NCBI GenBank assembly: GCA_026168455.1
Contig: CM047431.1
Span: 16,356,183 to 16,420,182, forward strand
Origin: Theocolax elegans
Taxonomy: Eukaryota; Arthropoda; Insecta; Hymenoptera; Cerocephalidae
Direction: 5' to 3'
DNA: 64,000 nucleotides
Positions within the stretch are counted from its first letter, which is position 1. Every line of letters begins with the position of its first letter. Made by a program: the position numbers and the translations under genes. Below the pieces are notes generated by a model. The model had not been told where the DNA came from. It was given only the letters and a program-made list of their open reading frames with translations, and made no database searches. Positions 57,345-64,000 of this stretch are shown here, piece after piece.

Positions 57345-60190
57345 TTAAAGCTTGAAGCAAAACGAATACCACGAGTACTTGCATAGCGAAATGTAACGAA
57401 TGTATTCAGCAAAGGTAAAAAAGGTTGAAGCAAAACGAATACGACGAGTACTTACATAGCGAATTGTAAGGAATGTATTCGGTAAAGGTGAAAGGCTCTA
57501 GTTGCGTTCTAGATGGTATAGTCCGCTACATAGAGAAATGCAGAAATAAGAGTATTTACAGTATTATTCTCTGCAGTGTAGTAAATAAGTGTAGTAAACG
57601 GTACAATTCACTACATTGCATAATACAAAAGTAATATTTAAATGTAACGCAATCTGTTGCGCGAAAAGCAGACGTTCTGTGGGGACGTTGGGATCAGAAA
57701 TGGGTCATTTTTTACTTCTTTCGTTTTCGTTTTCGTTTGGGTTGAAAACGTATGCTTTTTTTGACTAATACCTACTGCCTACAAATTGTTTCATCAATTA
57801 ATATTTAAAATATGAATTTTTCTTAGAAAAATCGAGAAGTTAAGACATTTCTAGTGTTTTAAGCAATCCGCTTAAAATGTTTCAGATTTTTAATTTAGTA
57901 TTATAAATATCATTTTTATTTTGAAAGATGCAGATTCCTATGATTTGGATCTGACATCCTGTCAAATAAATAAAATATACTAGTATTATCATCTATTTTG
58001 AGGTTATATTATATTACCGATAACATTATCGATAATTCTTGAGTTTGCAACCTCAATGATTTTTGTAAAATAATGCAATGCACAAAAGTTATTGGTAAAT
58101 GAATATGATAGCTGGAATGTACGATTAGCGCCATCTACTGTAAACTTATAGCGTAATATAATGTTACAACGGATGATGGCGCTGCTAGTACATTACAACT
58201 TACTACATTACCTACGCTTCGTCGATAGTTTTTCGCTATGGCACCCCCTTAACTGTTCTGGAGGTCTCCATATACCTAGATGGCCGCTCTGCCTGTGACA
58301 TCACTCACCCAATTTGGTTAACTGAGATCCTTATTCTCTTTAGTTTTCTTGCTTATCTAGTGATTCTTGTTTCAGTCTTAGGCAACGGAGAGTATACGCA
58401 ATTTACGCTCAGTATGGTAAAAAATCGCTTCACTCGTGCGAACAACCTCGAGAAAGGTAGAAAACCATCTCCCACAACAGTGTCATAATATACTATAATA
58501 TTAGTGTTAATACCAAATTGGAGGTAATATAGAGAACCTGCAACTATAACAATTTGAAAATAAAATTAACCCTTAGAGTACCGTCATGACGTACATATGC
58601 GTCATGCTCCGACTTGTTGAAATTTTCCAAAATAGTTTATATTTTATAACATTTTAACCTCAAACTCCAACTTTCATTTCAGATTTTGAGGTTCTAATGT
58701 TATATAATATCGTATGAAACTATTGTGGAAGATGTTTTTTTACCTATCTCGGTGTTTTCACTCGTTTAAAGCTTGAAGCAAAACGAATACCACGAGTACT
58801 TGCATAGCGAAATGTAACGAATGTATTCAGCAAAGGTAAAAAAGGTTGAAGCAAAACGAATACGACGAGTACTTACATAGCGAATTGTAAGGAATGTATT
58901 CGGTAAAGGTGAAAGGCTCTAGTTGCGTTCTAGATGGTATAGTCCGCTACATAGAGAAATGCAGAAATAAGAGTATTTACAGTATTATTCTCTGCAGTGT
59001 AGTAAATAAGTGTAGTAAACGGTACAATTCACTACATTGCATAATACAAAAGTAATATTTAAATGTAACGCAATCTGTTGCGCGAAAAGCAGACGTTCTG
59101 TGGGGACGTTGGGATCAGAAATGGGTCATTTTTTACTTCTTTCGTTTTCGTTTTCGTTTGGGTTGAAAACGTATGCTTTTTTTGACTAATACCTACTGCC
59201 TACAAATTGTTTCATCAATTAATATTTAAAATATGAATTTTTCTTAGAAAAATCGAGAAGTTAAGACATTTCTAGTGTTTTAAGCAATCCGCTTAAAATG
59301 TTTCAGATTTTTAATTTAGTATTATAAATATCATTTTATTTTGAAAGGGATGCGATTCCTAGAGTTGGATCTGACATCCTGTCAAATAATAAAATACTAG
59401 TATTATCATCTATTTTGAGGTTATTATATTACCGATACATTATCGATAATTCTTGAGTTTGCAACCTCAATGATTTGTTGTAAAATAATGCAATGCCACA
59501 AAGTTATTGGTAAAATGAATATGAGCTGGAATGTACGATTAGCGCCATCTACTGTAACTTATAGCGTAATATAATGTTACAACGGATGATGGCGCTGCTA
59601 GTACATTACACTTACTACATTACCTACGCTTCGTCGATAGTTTGTTCGGCTATGGCACCCCCTTAAACTGTTCTGGGAGGTCTCCATATACCTAGATGGC
59701 CGCTCTGCCTGTGACATCACTCACCCAATTTGGTTTAACTGAGATCCTTATTCTCTTTAGTTTTCTTGCTTATCTAGTGATTCCTTGTTTCAGTCTTAGG
59801 CAACGGAGAGTATACGCAATTTACGCTCAGTATGGTAAAAAATCGCTTCACTCGTGCGAACAACCTCGAGAAAGGTAGAAAACCATCTCCCACAACAGTG
59901 TCATAATATACTATAATATTAGTGTTAATACCAAATTGGAGGTAATATAGAGAACCTGCAACTATAACAATTTGAAAATAAAATTAACCCTTAGAGTACC
60001 GTCATGACGTACATATGCGTCATGCTCCGACTTGTTGAAATTTTCCAAAATAGTTTATATTTTATAACATTTTAACCTCAAACTCCAACTTTCATTTCAG
60101 ATTTTGAGGTTCTAATGTTATATAATATCGTATGAAACTATTGTGGAAGATGTTTTTTTACCTATCTCGGTGTTTTCACTCGTTTCGCTC
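57345..60190 (+). repeat. 1.42-kb tandem duplication
   Basis: 57345-58764 recurs as 58765-60184, joined at a short CACT-GTTT homology. The content is non-coding, with degenerate 'GCATAGCGAAATG' type short repeats. A third partial copy (its last 250 bp) lies at 63515-63765. Sequence 57173-57344 holds related short repeats. Confidence 0.9.
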
Positions 60191-62100
60191 GTGTAGACAA
60201 ACTTAAGAAAGGTAGAAAACCATCTCCCACAACAGTGTCATAAATATACTATTTAATACAAATGTTCCACAAAAGTTTTACACCATAGAAATGAAAAGCA
60301 AAATATATTCTTTTGACCTGACTCTATCCTTATAGCATCTCAAAAAAATTTTCATAGTAAATTCTATTTGAAAAAATTCAGTTTTTGAGGTTAAATTAAC
60401 TTTTGAACAAATTATTGTATCAGTACCTAAATTTTGATCCGACCATTTGACGTGATATAGCATGTTATATATTGATTTTTACTAATCTACTCGACTGTTA
60501 CCGACCACTGGAAAATAGGCTGTTTATATTACATTTAATTATCAAAATCTACCATATTTTATAGATAAATTCAGCGTACGATACAATGATTATAGCTATT
60601 TTAAAGCAATTGTTTATTATTTTCTATATAAACCCAACATTTGTGTCTGATTCATTGGCAAGTGGGAAAATCAGTTAGTAATTTTGTAACTGTTATAGAT
60701 GTAACTCTATAATTCTCCATCCGTATTAAAGTTACTAAATAACCATATTTATTTTCTATAAAGGCAATATATGTGTTTGATTCTTTGACAACTGAAGGTC
60801 ACGAAACACAAGGTCGCCGATCGACAGTGCGTGACCGAAATGGGAGACTATCTCGCAACACGGTCTCGAAGGCGAACGGTTCAACCAGCCAGGCAGCTTT
60901 GTATGCTATTTGCAAAGCCTCTACAAGCAAATCAAAACACTGTCAACTCAGATGGCTGAGTTACGGAGTAGCTCAATAACTAACAGGCAGGGCATCGCGT
61001 CAAGCACCCGCATTGGACGTCAAGCACATATTGGGTCCGACCTAGGGACCCAACAACAAGATACACACCAGAGCAGCAAGTGAATATTAAGGGCACGTTC
61101 ACGTGCAATTATTACAAACAGAGTAGACGCAATTTACGCTCAGTATGGTAAAAAATCGCTTCACTCGTGCGAACAACCTCGAGAAAGGTAGAAAACCATC
61201 TCCCACAACAGTGTCATAAATATACTATTTAATACAAATGTTCCACAAAAGTTTTACACCATAGAAATGAAAAGCAAAATATATTCTTTTGACCTGACTC
61301 TATCCTTATAGCATCTCAAAAAAATTTTCATAGTAAATTCTATTTGAAAAAATTCAGTTTTTGAGGTTAAATTAACTTTTGAACAAATTATTGTATCAGT
61401 ACCTAAATTTTGATCCGACCATTTGACGTGATATAGCATGTTATATATTGATTTTTACTAATCTACTCGACTGTTACCGACCACTGGAAAATAGGCTGTT
61501 TATATTACATTTAATTATCAAAATCTACCATATTTTATAGATAAATTCAGCGTACGATACAATGATTATAGCTATTTTAAAGCAATTGTTTATTATTTTC
61601 TATATAAACCCAACATTTGTGTCTGATTCATTGGCAAGTGGGAAAATCAGTTAGTAATTTTGTAACTGTTATAGATGTAACTCTATAATTCTCCATCCGT
61701 ATTAAAGTTACTAAATAACCATATTTATTTTCTATAAAGGCAATATATGTTTGATTCTTTGACAACTGAAGGTCACGAAACACAAGGTCGCCGATCGACA
61801 GTGCGTGACCGAAATGGGAGACTATCTCGCAACACGGTCTCGAAGGCGAACGGTTCAACCAGCCAGGCAGCTTTGTATGCTATTTGCAAAGCCTCTACAA
61901 GCAAATCAAAACACTGTCAACTCAGATGGCTGAGTTACGGAGTAGCTCAATAACTAACAGGCAGGGCATCGCGTCAAGCACCCGCATTGGACGTCAAGCA
62001 CATATTGGGTCCGACCTAGGGACCCAACAACAAGATACACACCAGAGCAGCAAGTGAATATTAAGGGCACGTTCACGTGCAATTATTACAAACAGAGTAG
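60190..62100 (+). repeat. 0.98-kb tandem duplication
   Basis: About 60200-61130 recurs as 61180-62100, period 974-976. It includes a distant family A foldback end (60298-60470) and a 68-codon frame (60773-60979 and 61747-61953) whose alternative frame reads like a coiled-coil Gag N-terminus (QSLYKQIKTLSTQMAEL). The latter is a weak hint only. Confidence 0.85.
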
Positions 62101-62289
62101 ACCAATTTTACCGCGAACAGGTAACACTCACCTGCCGTTTGAGGTCGCAGGTGTGAAACACGACCTCAAAGTAGGTATAATGTCGCTTTCCGCAAGAGAA
62201 CCGTTTATTTTTTAAAGGTGCAGAGAGATCAATCTCTTGGAGTTGGCGGGTGTTTGTTTCGCGTGCATAGCTTCTCTCACTTCAATCTG

Positions 62290-62790
62290 ATTAGCAGATG
62301 CGCTTCCGTTGAGAGGGAGCAAATCCGAGAATTGCTAGACTGAGTATTAGGACCCGGTGACGGTCCTATCGGCTGCACGGATTGGGCCGAACACGCAATC
62401 GACGTAGGGTGTGCCCGTCCGATTAAGTGCTTATCCCTCCCCCCCAGATATGGACCTACCCTGCGCAAATTATAAAATGCGCGATATATAAGCACCCTGG
62501 GTCTGAGTAGTGCATATCACCAGATCCTGCTGCATGTCGACTCTCGCGAGATAACAACTTTTACGGTACCGGTATGGACTTGTACTAATTTCCACGAATG
62601 CCATATAGACTCAAAGCTGGCGCGACGTTTCAGCGGCTGATAGATCGTATCATACGGGGCCTTGCCTTGAACCATACGTATACTCCTATTTCGACGACCG
62701 TGATTATTACGTCCGAGACTTTTGAGAAACACGTAAAGTACTCGAGACGGTGCTCTCGCAAATCAAGGAAGCGGGACTATCTGTTGTGAC
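62290..62790 (+). pseudogene. Gypsy reverse transcriptase N-terminal fragment
   Basis: In broken frames: EREQIRELLD and GPIGCTDWAEHAIDVG (the segment before RT in gypsy pol), then SSAYHQILLHVDSREITTFTVP (motif A region, with its Asp changed or lost), then MPYRLKAGATFQRLIDRIIRG (motif B region), and YLDDRDYY-like sequence near 62690. At least three frame changes occur in 500 bp. It represents a fourth gypsy lineage, unrelated to those at 3.3 kb and 29 kb. Confidence 0.7.
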
Positions 62791-63514
62791 GTGGTATTCG
62801 CGTACCCGATTTAATTAATTAGTTAATGTAATTATAAAAACCGTTGGGCCGCGTTGCCCAATACCGCGCACACAATTATTTATTTATTTATTCGAACTGC
62901 GGGCTGTCGCCAGGAACGCGAGTTCGCTGGGACGATCGGTGTGGAGGATTCGGGCAATCCTCCTTCCTCGACATGATTTATATTAATTAAAGGATGTCGA
63001 CGGGAGCGGGGAGAACACAATGAACAAACTCATAATTAAAATAAAAATAGCTAAAACATTTATTTTAATTTATTTTAACAATTGGCCATCCAGGCCTGTG
63101 CCGCGACAATGTTACTTCGCGCGGGCGGAAGTATCGGGAGTCAACCGGATCGAGACCCTCGCCTGCGGTCGACTTTGCCCGGATCTCCGCTATTCGGGTA
63201 CCGGCGTACCCGAATACACTCCCGATGTACACGCACACATACACTTGGGGTAAGGGGGGAACGCGCGGTAATATCAAAGAAACTCACCGGGATGCGCCCC
63301 GTGGATGGCCCAGCCGATCCGTGTCCCTGTGTCCTCCTGGGCAACGGAGGACCGACGTCGGCTGCGGTGGTGGAAGGCGGCCCTGTGCCGCGGCGAGTGC
63401 CTCGCGATCCGCGTCCGCACTCACACCAAAACTTCCCGTCCTTAACACACCCACCAAAAACTCTCGCGGCTCACCTCGCGAGGACGATCCGGGTATCGAC
63501 GGCTTTGCGCCTCA
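62791..63514. other. GC-rich region without recognisable gene
   Basis: CpG-rich from 63080 onward, with overlapping short frames on both strands, none convincing. It might be the LTR or 3' part of the element at 62290, or a promoter. Confidence 0.3.
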
Positions 63515-64000
63515 TTGGAGGTAATATGAGAACCTGCAACTATAACAATTTGAAAATAAAATTAACCCTTAGAGTACCGTCATGACGTACATATGCGTCA
63601 TGCTCCGACTTGTTGAAATTTTCCAAAATAGTTTATATTTATAACATTTTAACCTCAAACTCCAACTTTCATTTCAGATTTTGAGGTTCTAATGTTATAT
63701 AATATCGTATGAAACTATTGTGGAAGATGTTTTTTACCTATCTCGGTGTTTTCACTCGTTTCGCTCGTGTAGACAAACTTAAGAAAGGTAGAAAACCATC
63801 TCCCACAACAGTGTCATAAATATACTATTTAATACAAATGTTCCACAAAAGTTTTACACCATAGAAATGAAAAGCAAAATATATTCTTTTGACCTGACTC
63901 TATCCTTATAGCATCTCAAAAAAATTTTCATAGTAAATTCTATTTGAAAAAATTCAGTTTTTGAGGTTAAATTAACTTTTGAACAAATTATTGTATCAGT
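63515..64000 (+). repeat. Third copy of the 58.5/59.9-kb repeat
   Basis: Closely matches 59938 to about 60420, including the CCATCTCCCACAACAGTGTC block (near 63797) and the start of the foldback-like tail. Confidence 0.9.

Noticed and set aside
60773..60979. 68-codon frame repeated at 61747
   Set aside because: Kept identical only because of the tandem duplication; no recognisable domain in that frame.
63020..63585. Several overlapping frames in the GC-rich right end
   Set aside because: Both strands are open because of GC content; no motif or start signal separates one as real.

Overview
This is eukaryotic, AT-rich, repeat-dominated DNA, almost certainly from an arthropod and most likely an insect. 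The mix of transposable elements (env-bearing Ty3/gypsy, an R1-clade LINE, Penelope-like, Helitron, a TTAA-targeting DNA transposon, long-inverted-repeat elements) fits an ant or another hymenopteran, but the sequence alone does not prove the order. I find no conserved single-copy host protein gene, tRNA, rRNA or CRISPR array. Nearly all coding sequence belongs to mobile elements, and most of it is broken.

Left part (1-14.8 kb, minus strand). A decayed Ty3/gypsy retroelement reads from an LTR edge near 8571 through gag, a CCHC nucleocapsid, an aspartic protease with a long Asn/Gln-rich tail, and a reverse transcriptase (RT) whose catalytic DD pair is lost. It then jumps, with integrase deleted, to a chuvirus-like envelope glycoprotein. 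A second, different gypsy gag (9.9-12.5 kb) has no pol. A 5'-truncated R1-clade LINE (12.98-14.71 kb) sits inside a (CA)n microsatellite.

Centre-left (14.8-21.1 kb). Long-inverted-repeat (foldback) elements, two copies of a 120-bp hairpin, a C-free 16-bp satellite of about 115 near-perfect copies, and a Helitron 3' end.

Middle (21.1-35.2 kb, plus strand). A third gypsy element has a TTAA-flanked Kolobok/Mutator-like transposon inserted nine codons into its gag. A 2.9-kb tandem duplication covers part of both, so gag, protease and part of RT occur twice. One nearly intact protease-RT-RNase H frame remains. Integrase is cut off and joined to unrelated sequence in a 1.85-kb tandem duplication that ends in a GC-rich, promoter-like block.

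Centre-right (35.2-48.9 kb). A head-to-head Penelope-like pair, one copy of which lost its RT core but kept its GIY-YIG nuclease; a Helitron helicase end; a near-perfect 1-kb palindromic element; and several minisatellites.

Right part (48.9-64 kb). A 4.8-kb giant palindrome has two TA-flanked palindromic elements placed exactly at its dyad. After it come a candidate spliced non-coding transcript, several tandem duplications of 1-1.5 kb, and a decayed gypsy RT fragment.

The strongest leads are the dyad-centred nested palindromes, the hairpin plus 16-mer satellite module, the gypsy element with a chuvirus-like envelope, and the RT-less Penelope derivative. Many duplicate copies differ mainly in homopolymer length, so uncorrected long-read error or false duplication in the assembly must be excluded before any frameshift here is taken as biological.
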